Assembly: GCA_964584755.1 (NCBI GenBank)
Contig: CAZPAV010000005.1
Location: forward strand, 19,517 to 83,516
Direction of reading: 5' to 3'
Source of the DNA: CAZPAV01 sp964584755
GTDB taxonomy: Bacteria; Actinomycetota; Acidimicrobiia; Spongiisociales; UBA5794
Length of the DNA stretch: 64,000 nucleotides
Made by a program: the position numbers and the translations under genes. How positions within the stretch are numbered: position 1 is the first letter of the stretch; each line of letters starts with the position of its first letter. Shown in pieces: positions 17,519-24,587 of this stretch. The notes below the pieces were generated by a model that saw nothing but the letters and a program-made list of their open reading frames with translations, had not been told where the DNA came from and did no database searches.

Positions 17519-17902
17519 GCGACGGATGCCGGCGCGCCGGAGCACCGACGCGGGGACTCCCGCCTCCCGCCAGGCGCCGTACGTGATCCCCTTCTTCTCG
17601 GAGTACGCGGCGGCGTGCTCCACGAATCCCGCCTCGAGGTCGGTGAGATCGGCGGTGGCGCGTGCCGACTCGAGGGCCTCCTCGGTGTCGAGACGCGCCT
17701 GGATGAGCTCGACGCGCTTGAGGGGATCGGGTTCGGCCCGAACCCGCTCGTCGAGCTGTGCGATCCGCGCCTCGAGGGTCTCCGGAGAGACAGGGCGCCC
17801 CCGTCGCTTCGGGGTGTCGAGTGCCGCGAGGTACGCCTTGATGGCCCTCGCCTGCCTCCGGCCCTCTGCGAGCGCCGCCTTGTGGGCTTCCGACATGGCC
17901 AT
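17507..17902 (-). CDS. Conserved hypothetical protein with central coiled coil
   Basis: I do not recognise a named family. The 131-residue product has a basic N-terminus (EAHKAALAEGRRQARAIKAYL), a basic PKRRGRP stretch resembling an AT-hook core, a charged heptad-like helix about residues 40-85, and a C-terminal segment (YSEKKGITYGAWREAGVPASVL) that looks like a small helix-turn-helix. DNA binding is therefore an inference only. A GAGGAGGAG ribosome binding site precedes the ATG at 17902. The gene overlaps the 3' end of the AtuA-like gene by 12 bases and is divergent from the cis-prenyltransferase gene. Confidence 0.7.
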   Translation of the reverse strand: MAMSEAHKAALAEGRRQARAIKAYLAALDTPKRRGRPVSPETLEARIAQLDERVRAEPDPLKRVELIQARLDTEEALESARATADLTDLEAGFVEHAAAYSEKKGITYGAWREAGVPASVLRRAGIRRSRS

Positions 17903-18002
17903 GTGGTGTGCTCCTCCTCTCGGTGCGATCGACCCATGTTGGCAGGTCGCAGCCGGGAGGTGAAGCCGGTTCCGCAGGACGCGGCGATAGGATACGCGAC
18001 GT

Positions 18003-18785
18003 ATGCGGGTCGGTCACGTGCTCACCGCGCCGCTCTATCGCCTCTACGAGGAGCGGCTCCTCGCCGGCCTCGACCGGACCCGACTGCCGCGCCACATCGG
18101 GGTGATCCACGACGGGCACCGCCGCTACGCCCGCCGCGAGGGTCTGCCCGACTATCAGGCCTCCTACCGGGTCGGGATGTCGAAGTTCGTGGAGTTCCTG
18201 TCGTGGACCGCGGCGCTGCGGATCCCGGCGGTGACCTGCTGGCTGCTCTCGAAGGAGAACCTGGCACGACCGGCCGAGGAGCTCGAGCCGTACTACGAGG
18301 TGCTCGTCGAGCTCTTCGACCGGCTCCCGAGGGAGCCGGCCACACAGGACGTCGAGGTGCGCCTCATCGGGAGTCTCGATCTCCTCCCGACCCGGCTCGT
18401 CGAGGCGGCGAAGCGGCTCGAGGAGCGGTGTCCCGGCGGATCGCGGCGGGTGACCATCGCGCTCGCGTACGGAGGACGCCAGGAGATCGTCGATGCGGTC
18501 CGGGACCTCGTCGACGAGCTCGTCGCCGGGGGCGTCGCGCCGGAGGCGATGGCGGCGCACGTGGATGCGGCCGGGATCGCCTCCCACCTCTACACGTCCG
18601 ACCTGCCGGACCCCGACCTCGTGATCCGCACCTCGGGGGAGGCGCGGCTCTCGGGGTTCCTGCTCTGGCAGTCGGCGTACGCCGAGTACTCGTTCGTCGA
18701 CGTCTACTGGCCCGCCTTCCGTCGGGTCGACTTCCTCCGTTCGTTGCGCGACTTCACGAAGCGGGAGCGGCGGTACGGGCGCTGA
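18003..18785 (+). CDS. Cis-prenyltransferase (UppS family), divergent
   Basis: The 260-residue protein aligns with undecaprenyl/short-chain Z-isoprenyl diphosphate synthases. It keeps the catalytic aspartate (D37) in HIGVIHDGHRRYARR, but the usual DGN is DGH. Other family motifs are recognisable: CWLLSKENLARPAEELEPYYEV, ALAYGGRQEIVDAV, DPDLVIRTSGEARLSGFLLWQSAYAE and FVDVYWPAFRRVDFL. It would extend farnesyl or geranyl diphosphate with cis isoprene units, making a carrier-lipid precursor. The substitution suggests a second, specialised paralogue. A taggat hexamer at 17988-17993 lies 9 bases before the ATG. Confidence 0.85.
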   Translation: MRVGHVLTAPLYRLYEERLLAGLDRTRLPRHIGVIHDGHRRYARREGLPDYQASYRVGMSKFVEFLSWTAALRIPAVTCWLLSKENLARPAEELEPYYEVLVELFDRLPREPATQDVEVRLIGSLDLLPTRLVEAAKRLEERCPGGSRRVTIALAYGGRQEIVDAVRDLVDELVAGGVAPEAMAAHVDAAGIASHLYTSDLPDPDLVIRTSGEARLSGFLLWQSAYAEYSFVDVYWPAFRRVDFLRSLRDFTKRERRYGR

Positions 18786-18806
18786 AGGGGACGGCGCGCC
18801 GGTCGG

Positions 18807-19490
18807 TCACCGGGTGCGCAGGTCCGAGGGGAGATGCTCGCGATCGTTGCACGCTCGCAGGGAGAACGCCCAGGCGCTGGCGAGGGGGACGGCGCGTACC
18901 CGGGCCAGGGAGGCGTGGGAGAGAACGAACCGCTCCCACTCCCAGGGGGTGGGGTCGAGTCCGAGGAGTACGCCCATGGCGACGGCGTTCGCCCCGGCGT
19001 GGGCGACGACGGCGATGCGGTGATGGTCCTCCTCGACCTGCCACAGGAGGGGATGCTCCGGATGGGGACGGGTGCCCCGGGCGGCGAGGAGACGGAGGAG
19101 CGCGCCACGGATACGCTCGTGGAAGTCGGCGAACGACTCTCCTCCGGGGAGGCCGGCCCACCACGCCTCGGGGGGGCGGTGTCGAGAGGAGGCGAGGAGA
19201 TCGGCGACCGCCTCCGCCGGCTTCCCCGACCAGTCGGGGGTGCGGATCTCGACGAGGTCGGGCACGATGTGGGCGGGGAGGCCGGTGGCGGCGATCAGGG
19301 GATCGGCCGTCTCTCGGGCCCGGCGTGCCGGGGAGACGAGGATCTCCGTGAGCTCCGGGGAGCGGGAGGCGAGGCGGTCGGCGACGAGGCGGGCCTGGCG
19401 GCGACCCCGGCCGGTGAGACCGGCATCGCCCTGGGCGATCCCGTCGACGATCCAGGCGGGCTCGCCGTGGCGCACGAAGATGAGCTCCAT
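18807..19490 (-). CDS. Histidine phosphatase family protein
   Basis: The 227-residue protein has the phosphohistidine motif FVRHGEPAW at its N-terminus and the second catalytic His in IAVVAHAGANAVAMG, as in phosphoglycerate-mutase-like phosphatases. SPARRARETADPL is also typical. The substrate is unknown. The minus-strand TACCCT (19497-19502) ends 6 bases before the ATG, so the mRNA is probably leaderless, which fixes the start although the frame continues upstream. It is divergent from pyrE. Confidence 0.88.
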   Translation of the reverse strand: MELIFVRHGEPAWIVDGIAQGDAGLTGRGRRQARLVADRLASRSPELTEILVSPARRARETADPLIAATGLPAHIVPDLVEIRTPDWSGKPAEAVADLLASSRHRPPEAWWAGLPGGESFADFHERIRGALLRLLAARGTRPHPEHPLLWQVEEDHHRIAVVAHAGANAVAMGVLLGLDPTPWEWERFVLSHASLARVRAVPLASAWAFSLRACNDREHLPSDLRTR

Positions 19491-19542
19491 CGCACCAGGG
19501 TACCCGGGGGCGGGGTCGAGACGGTGGGCGAGAGACCCGGAA

Positions 19543-19580
19543 CGAACCGACGGCCGCCGGGGAGGCGGCCGCTCGGTTCG
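19543..19580. other. Strong inverted repeat between divergent genes
   Basis: CGAACCGA (19543-19550) and TCGGTTCG (19573-19580) flank an inner GGCCGCC/GGCGGCC pair, making a long GC-rich hairpin. It lies between divergent genes, where a terminator is not expected. It could be part of the pyrE leader, an operator, or a small transcript. AT-richer DNA with taacgt and tatcgt follows at about 19616-19627 and may be the pyrE promoter. Confidence 0.4.
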
Positions 19581-19661
19581 GGCATAGACGGGAGGTAGGA
19601 AGGCATCCTGTCTGAGTAACGTATCGTCCCCGGGGGTCGACGACTTGAGAGGTTTCTTCCC

Positions 19662-20234
19662 GTGGCGAGACCAGCGCAGGACGGCACGGCCGCCCACGCG
19701 GCCCTCGTGGCCCACCTTCGGGCTCACGCCCTCCGCACCGACGGTCCCTTCACGCTCCGTTCCGGGGCCGTGTCCACCTGGTACCTCGACGCCCGGCAGA
19801 CGACGTTCCACGGGGAGGGTGCGGGCGTCGTGGCGCGATCCGTCCTGGGAGTCCTCGTCGCAGGGGTCGAGGCGGTGGGCGGCATGACGCTGGGAGCGGA
19901 TCCCATCGCCGTCGCGACGGCTCTGGTGGGAACCGCCGCGGGCCGGCCCCTGCGGGCGTTCTCGATCCGCAAGGCGGAGAAGGAACACGGCGCCGGAGGC
20001 CGGCTCGTCGGTCCCGTCGCTCCCGGCGATCGGGTGGCGGTGGTGGAGGACACGACGACGACCGGTGGCGCGTTGCTGGAGGCGATCGACGTCCTGGAGG
20101 CGGCGGGGGTGGAGGTGCTGCAGGCGGTGGCGCTCGTGGACCGGAGCGGCGGGTCGGTGGCCTCCCGGCTGCGGGCGCGCCACATCCCCTACGTGGCGCT
20201 CGTCCTGCCCGAGCACCTCGGGGTGGAGCCGTGA
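19662..20234 (+). CDS. pyrE: Orotate phosphoribosyltransferase
   Basis: The 190-residue enzyme transfers PRPP to orotate in pyrimidine synthesis. It contains the PRPP-binding VAVVEDTTTTGGALLEA, the OPRTase loop FSIRKAEKEHGAGG with the catalytic Lys and His, and LRSGAVSTWYLDARQ near the N-terminus. The GTG at 19662 follows a GAGAGG sequence. It heads a four-gene run in which each gene overlaps the next by four bases, ending with nfo and a DUF1028 gene. No other pyr genes are adjacent. Confidence 0.93.
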   Translation: MARPAQDGTAAHAALVAHLRAHALRTDGPFTLRSGAVSTWYLDARQTTFHGEGAGVVARSVLGVLVAGVEAVGGMTLGADPIAVATALVGTAAGRPLRAFSIRKAEKEHGAGGRLVGPVAPGDRVAVVEDTTTTGGALLEAIDVLEAAGVEVLQAVALVDRSGGSVASRLRARHIPYVALVLPEHLGVEP

Positions 20235-20815
20235 GCCTCCTCCGGGTCGAGCGGTCGCCGCTGCGCGAGTTCCTCGTGGGCGTGGTGGGGCTGGTCCTCC
20301 TGTTCGCCGCGGTGGACGTCCTGTGGGGCCACTGGATCTCCACCGCCCCCGAGACGACGGGGCCGGGACAGGTGACGACGCGCGGTCGCGCCATGCAGCG
20401 GGCCGACATCGTCTGGGGCGCCGCGTTCCTCCTCGGCGGCGGTGCCGCGTTCTTGTTCGCGCTCGACGGGCTCGTGCGGCGGCGGGCCGTCCTGACGGTC
20501 GAGGAGGACGGCCTGGAGGTCGACGTCGGTGGAACGGGCGACCGCCGGTTCGTTCCCTGGGAGGACGTCCGGTCGCTGCGATGCGGGCTCGACGAGGGCG
20601 AGCTGAGCGGGGGCCGTCCTCTCCCGGTGTTGCGGTTGGAGGTCGTTCGTCGTGGTGCGCTCCCCGCCGAGCCGCGTGGTGCCGTCTGGGACGGGGCGGT
20701 GCTGGTGGTCGATGCCGACGGGTGGTCCATGCCGGTCGAGGAGGTCGTGGTTCACGCCGAGCTGGCCCGGGAACGCCACCGGCACCTCGAGGACGGCCGG
20801 GGGGAGGCGGGATGA
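20231..20815 (+). CDS. Membrane protein with bacterial PH-like domain
   Basis: This 194-residue product has two transmembrane helices (about residues 14-33 and 59-80) with a short outer loop, then a cytoplasmic domain of beta strands (VLTVEEDGLEVDV, RFVPWEDVRSLRCGL, VLRLEVVRR) typical of bacterial PH-like domains. I cannot assign a function. The GTG at 20231 overlaps the pyrE stop and its stop overlaps nfo, so it is co-expressed with nucleotide and DNA repair genes. Confidence 0.7.
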   Translation: MSLLRVERSPLREFLVGVVGLVLLFAAVDVLWGHWISTAPETTGPGQVTTRGRAMQRADIVWGAAFLLGGGAAFLFALDGLVRRRAVLTVEEDGLEVDVGGTGDRRFVPWEDVRSLRCGLDEGELSGGRPLPVLRLEVVRRGALPAEPRGAVWDGAVLVVDADGWSMPVEEVVVHAELARERHRHLEDGRGEAG

Positions 20816-21582
20816 CGGCGATGCCGGTCGGTGCGCACGTCCCGGCGGCCGATCCTCTCGGGGAGGCGGCGGCGCGAGGGGCGGAGGTGGTCCAGCTCTT
20901 CCTCTCTAGCCCCCAGACCTGGAAGGCGCCTCGGGCGCGGGAGGACGCCGACCGGCTCGCGACCTCGGGCATGCCGATCTACGTCCACGCCCCGTACCTG
21001 GTGAACGTCGCCTCTCCGAACAACCGGGTGCGGATCCCCTCCCGCAAGATCCTGGCCCAGACCGTGGCTGCGGCGGCCGACATCGGGGCGCGGGGGGTCG
21101 TGGTCCACGGGGGGAGCGTGGGGCCCGACGAGGACCTGGCCGTGGCCTGCACCCGGTGGCGCAAGGCGCTCGACAGCTTCGAGCTCGCCGTTCCGGTCCT
21201 CGTGGAGAACACCGCGGGACGGGGCAACACCGTCGTGCAGGACCTCGCCAACTACGGGCCGCTGTGGGAGGCGATCGGCGGATACGACGTGGGCGTGTGC
21301 TTCGACACCTGTCACGCCTGGGCGGCGGGGTTCGAGCTCGGTGCCGCGGTCGACCTCCTGCGGGGTCTCGTCGGCGGGATCGCGCTCGTGCACGGGAACG
21401 ACTCCCGCGACCCGCAGGGATCCCACCGCGACCGGCACGCCAACCTCGGTGCCGGGGAGATCCCCGAGGATCGGCTCGTCGCCGCGATCCGGGCGGCGGA
21501 GGCCCCGGTCGTCGTGGAGACGCCGGGCGGGGCGGAGGACCAGGCGAGAGACGTCGCCTGGCTCAGGGAGCGGCTCGGGTGA
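20812..21582 (+). CDS. nfo: Deoxyribonuclease IV (apurinic endonuclease)
   Basis: The 256-residue TIM-barrel enzyme would cleave DNA 5' to abasic sites. Zinc ligands are visible in YVHAPYLVNVAS, VVHGGSVG, VLVENTAG, FDTCHAWAAGF, LVHGNDSRDPQGSHRDRH and VVVETPG. The usual HxSYLINLAS is HAPYLVNVAS here. The ATG at 20812 has GGGGAGGCGG just upstream. It is third in the overlapping pyrE operon. Confidence 0.92.
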   Translation: MTAMPVGAHVPAADPLGEAAARGAEVVQLFLSSPQTWKAPRAREDADRLATSGMPIYVHAPYLVNVASPNNRVRIPSRKILAQTVAAAADIGARGVVVHGGSVGPDEDLAVACTRWRKALDSFELAVPVLVENTAGRGNTVVQDLANYGPLWEAIGGYDVGVCFDTCHAWAAGFELGAAVDLLRGLVGGIALVHGNDSRDPQGSHRDRHANLGAGEIPEDRLVAAIRAAEAPVVVETPGGAEDQARDVAWLRERLG

Positions 21583-22430
21583 CGTTCTCCATCGTCGCCT
21601 GGGATCCGGAGGGGCCGGAGTGGGGGGTCGCCGTGGCGTCGAAGTTCCTCGCCGCCGGCGCGGTGGTGCCCTGGGCCCGGGCCGGTGCCGGGGCGCTGGC
21701 CACCCAGGCCTTCGCCAACGTCGCCTACGGTCCCGACGGGCTCGCGTACCTGGCGACCGGCAGGACCGGCGCCGACGTCGTCGCTACGCTCACCGCCGTC
21801 GATCCGGACCGCGACCAACGCCAGCTCGGTGTGGTGGATCGGGCCGGTCGAGGCGCGAGCTTCACGGGGAGCCGGTGCCTTCCCTGGGCGGGGGATCGGA
21901 GCGGCGACGGCTTCGCGGCCCAGGGGAACGTCCTCCTCGGCCCCGGGGTGCTCGATGCCATGGTCGAGGCGTTCCTCGGCGTGGCAGGTGACCTCCCCGG
22001 GCGGCTCCTCGCGGCGCTCGCCGCGGGAGACGCCGCCGGGGGGGACCGCAGGGGGCGGCAGTCGGCCGCGCTCCTCGTCGTGCGAGCGGGCGGCGGGTAC
22101 CTCGCGGGTGGTGACGTCGCCGTCGACCTGCGTGTCGACGACCACGTCCGGCCGGTGGAGGAGCTGGGCCGCCTCCTGGAGATCCACCGACTCCTGTTCC
22201 CTCGGCCCGAGGAGCTCGAGTTCCTGGCGATCGACGCGGCCCTCGCCGCCGAGCTGCGCGCCCGCCTGCGGCGACTCGGCCGTGACCCCGGTGCGGGCGA
22301 CGGCTGGGACGCGGACCTGGCCGCGGCGCTGGCGGCGTGGGTGGGCGAGGAGAACCTCGAGGCACGCTGGCGCGACGGCGCCGAGGTGGAGCGGGGTGTC
22401 CTCGCGATGCTCCGTCGGCGGAGCGGCTGA
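21579..22430 (+). CDS. DUF1028 domain protein
   Basis: The 283-residue product begins TFSIVAWDPEGPEWGVAVASKFLAAG, the DUF1028 signature of a predicted Ntn-hydrolase-like fold. GSRCLPWAGDRSGDGFAAQGNVL and GGDRRGRQSAALLVV follow as in the family. A C-terminal extension from about residue 200 resembles the peptidoglycan-binding-like tail found in some members. Function is unproven. The GTG at 21579 overlaps the nfo stop. The gene ends the pyrE operon. Confidence 0.85.
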   Translation: MTFSIVAWDPEGPEWGVAVASKFLAAGAVVPWARAGAGALATQAFANVAYGPDGLAYLATGRTGADVVATLTAVDPDRDQRQLGVVDRAGRGASFTGSRCLPWAGDRSGDGFAAQGNVLLGPGVLDAMVEAFLGVAGDLPGRLLAALAAGDAAGGDRRGRQSAALLVVRAGGGYLAGGDVAVDLRVDDHVRPVEELGRLLEIHRLLFPRPEELEFLAIDAALAAELRARLRRLGRDPGAGDGWDADLAAALAAWVGEENLEARWRDGAEVERGVLAMLRRRSG

Positions 22431-22449
22431 GACGGCCGCCGGCCGTCTC
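22429..22449 (+). terminator. Hairpin terminator between convergent operons
   Basis: GAGACGGCC-gcc-GGCCGTCTC is a perfect 9-bp stem that begins inside the DUF1028 stop codon. It has no T tract. Being between convergent operons it may stop transcription from both sides. Confidence 0.6.
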
Positions 22450-22500
22450 CCCGTCGCCGCGGCCGGCGGTTCGAGGGGGTGACGGGCGCGCGAGCCGGGG

Positions 22501-23727
22501 TCAGTGGAGGACCCCGGTGGCGGCGACGAGGTCGGCCACGCCGAAGCGCGGATCGAGGAGCCGGTCGCCGAACGAGGAGACGTCGACGCGGCGCACCATG
22601 AGGGAGTGCAGTCCCCCGGCGCCGGAGACGTCCCCGACGAGTCGGAACCCGACGATGCGGCCGTCCTCGAGGAAGATCTTGCGGAGATACTCGCCGCGCC
22701 GCTCCCGGAGGACGACGCTCCCCTCGGCGCGGCCCACGGCCATCACCGGGAGCCCGAGGTGCTTGAGGCTGTTCATCGTCTCCGCGCCCTCGTAGCGGCG
22801 ATCCAGCCCGGCGAGGTTCTCGGCGACGATCCTCCCCTGGGCGACGGCGTTCGGGAAGATGGCGTGGACGTACCGTTCTCCGGTCATGCGGTCGAAGGTC
22901 GCCGCCACGTCGCCCGCCGCGAAGACGTGGGGCTGGCTCGTGCGGAGGTGATCGTCGACGAGGACGCCCCAGTCGACGGCGATGCCGGAGCCGGAGAGGA
23001 ACGTCGTGTTCGGCTCGACCCCGGTGGCGGCGACGGCCGCGTCGGCGGCGAGGAGCTCGCCGGAGTCGAGTTCCACCCCGGCGGCGCCGTCCCTGCCGGC
23101 GAAGCCCTGCGCCCTGGTCCCCAGTCGGACCCGCACACCCCGCCGTCGCAGCTCGGCGAGGACGAGCTCGGCCGTCTCGGCGTCGAGCATCCGGCCCATG
23201 ACCCGGTCGGTCATCTCGATCATCGTGACCGAGACCTCGAGGTCGGCGAGGAGGAGGGCCACCTCGACGCCGATGAAACCCGCGCCCACGATGACGACGC
23301 GCCGTACCCGACCGGAGCGGACGGAGGCGACGAGCGCGTCGGCGGCCGTCAGGGACTTGAAGTCGTAGACGCCGGGGAGGTCGCGGCCCGGGATGGGCGC
23401 GTAGAGACGGCTGCCGCTGGCGACGACGAGGCGGTCGTACTCGAGCACCTCGTCCGACGTGAGGACCACCTCGTGATCCGCCGGGTGGACCGCGGTCGCC
23501 CGGGTGGCCGGCCGGAAGTCGACGCCGAGCCGTTCGCACACGTCCTCGCCCCTCCAGAACAGGGAGGCACGGCGTCCGGTGAGGAACGCGTCGACCATGG
23601 CCGGAGGGGCGTAGGGCGGGTAGGGCTCGCCGGAGAGCATGACGATCTCGTCGTCGCGACCCAGCTCGCGCAGCCGCTCGGCGACGGTGAGGCCGGCCGG
23701 TCCGGCGCCGATGACGAGGATCCGCAT
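22501..23727 (-). CDS. FAD-dependent NAD(P)H oxidoreductase of the CO dehydrogenase operon
   Basis: The 408-residue flavoprotein has an N-terminal FAD motif (ILVIGAGPAGLTVAERL), a second Rossmann NAD(P) motif (VVIVGAGFIGVEVALLL), an ATGVEPNT segment and the FAD-contacting VFAAGDVAATFD. It belongs to the pyridine nucleotide-disulfide oxidoreductase family of NADH oxidase/ferredoxin reductase type and lacks a redox-active CxxxxC. Its ATG overlaps the cooC stop (ATGA), so it is the last gene of the CODH operon. Similar flavoproteins adjoin cooS and cooF in other bacteria, where they are thought to pass CO-derived electrons from ferredoxin to NAD(P). That role is inferred from context. Confidence 0.88.
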   Translation of the reverse strand: MRILVIGAGPAGLTVAERLRELGRDDEIVMLSGEPYPPYAPPAMVDAFLTGRRASLFWRGEDVCERLGVDFRPATRATAVHPADHEVVLTSDEVLEYDRLVVASGSRLYAPIPGRDLPGVYDFKSLTAADALVASVRSGRVRRVVIVGAGFIGVEVALLLADLEVSVTMIEMTDRVMGRMLDAETAELVLAELRRRGVRVRLGTRAQGFAGRDGAAGVELDSGELLAADAAVAATGVEPNTTFLSGSGIAVDWGVLVDDHLRTSQPHVFAAGDVAATFDRMTGERYVHAIFPNAVAQGRIVAENLAGLDRRYEGAETMNSLKHLGLPVMAVGRAEGSVVLRERRGEYLRKIFLEDGRIVGFRLVGDVSGAGGLHSLMVRRVDVSSFGDRLLDPRFGVADLVAATGVLH

Positions 23728-24587
23728 CAGGCGAGTGCCTCCTCCCCGGCGACGAGGGCCCCGTGCAGCGCCGTCAGCGCGGTGACGAGGGGGGTCGGGC
23801 CTCCCTCGAGGAGCGGGAGCACCGACGGTTCCGCCTCGAGGGCGCGCTCGTCGTACGGCAGGACGGTGAGCGACGTCAGGTCGAGACCGCCGCCGTCGGC
23901 GAGCCGCTTCGCGGCCCGCTCCTCCTCGGTCGCGCCGCGGACCCGGTTGAGGACGAGGTGGACGGCGGGGATGCCGAGATCGTGAGCGAGGCGAATGGTC
24001 TGGAGTGCCACCTGGATGCCGTTGAAGGTGGGGTCGGTGACGACGACCGCGTGATGGAACCCCCGGGCGATCGCCCGCCCGAAGTGCTCGACGCCGGCCT
24101 GCGTGTCCATGACGATCGCCTCGCCGTCGCGCAGCGCCAGGTTCCCGACGACGGCCTCGAGGAGCGAGTTCTCGGGGCAGAGACACCCGGCGGCAGGTCG
24201 GACGACGCTCCCCATGACGAGGATCCTGACCCGGTCGGGCCCCGACACCGCGAAGCGGTCTACGACGTCTCGCACGTCCGGGTTGAGACGGAAGAAGACC
24301 CCCCAACCCTCCCCGGGTCGGGCGCCGGTCTTCTCCTCCACGTAGTCGGCGTTGCGGCTCAGCGGGACGATGGCCGCGGCGCGCTCCGGCGGGAGGCCGA
24401 GCGTGTGGGGGAGGTTCATCTGCGGGTCGGCGTCCACGGCGAGCACCGCGCGACCCTCCTGGGCGAGGAGCGTCGCGAGGAGCGCCGTGAGCGTGGACTT
24501 CCCGACTCCGCCCTTGCCGGTCACCACCACGCGGAAGCCGTCGTGGGGGCGGCCCGGCACCACGCCGTGGCCGTGGTCGGCGCTCAC
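23727..24587 (-). CDS. cooC: CO dehydrogenase nickel-insertion ATPase CooC
   Basis: The 286-residue MinD/ParA-type ATPase matures the Ni-containing C-cluster of CODH. It has the deviant P-loop GKGGVGKST (residues 24-32), VDADPQMN, and the CxC motif C135-L-C137 (AAGCLCPENSLLEAVVGNL) that binds metal between the two monomers in CooC1. The GTG at 24587 overlaps the cooS stop codon. The frame is open upstream inside cooS, but the N-terminus before the P-loop is then far too long. It sits between cooS and the flavoprotein gene. Confidence 0.93.
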   Translation of the reverse strand: MSADHGHGVVPGRPHDGFRVVVTGKGGVGKSTLTALLATLLAQEGRAVLAVDADPQMNLPHTLGLPPERAAAIVPLSRNADYVEEKTGARPGEGWGVFFRLNPDVRDVVDRFAVSGPDRVRILVMGSVVRPAAGCLCPENSLLEAVVGNLALRDGEAIVMDTQAGVEHFGRAIARGFHHAVVVTDPTFNGIQVALQTIRLAHDLGIPAVHLVLNRVRGATEEERAAKRLADGGGLDLTSLTVLPYDERALEAEPSVLPLLEGGPTPLVTALTALHGALVAGEEALA

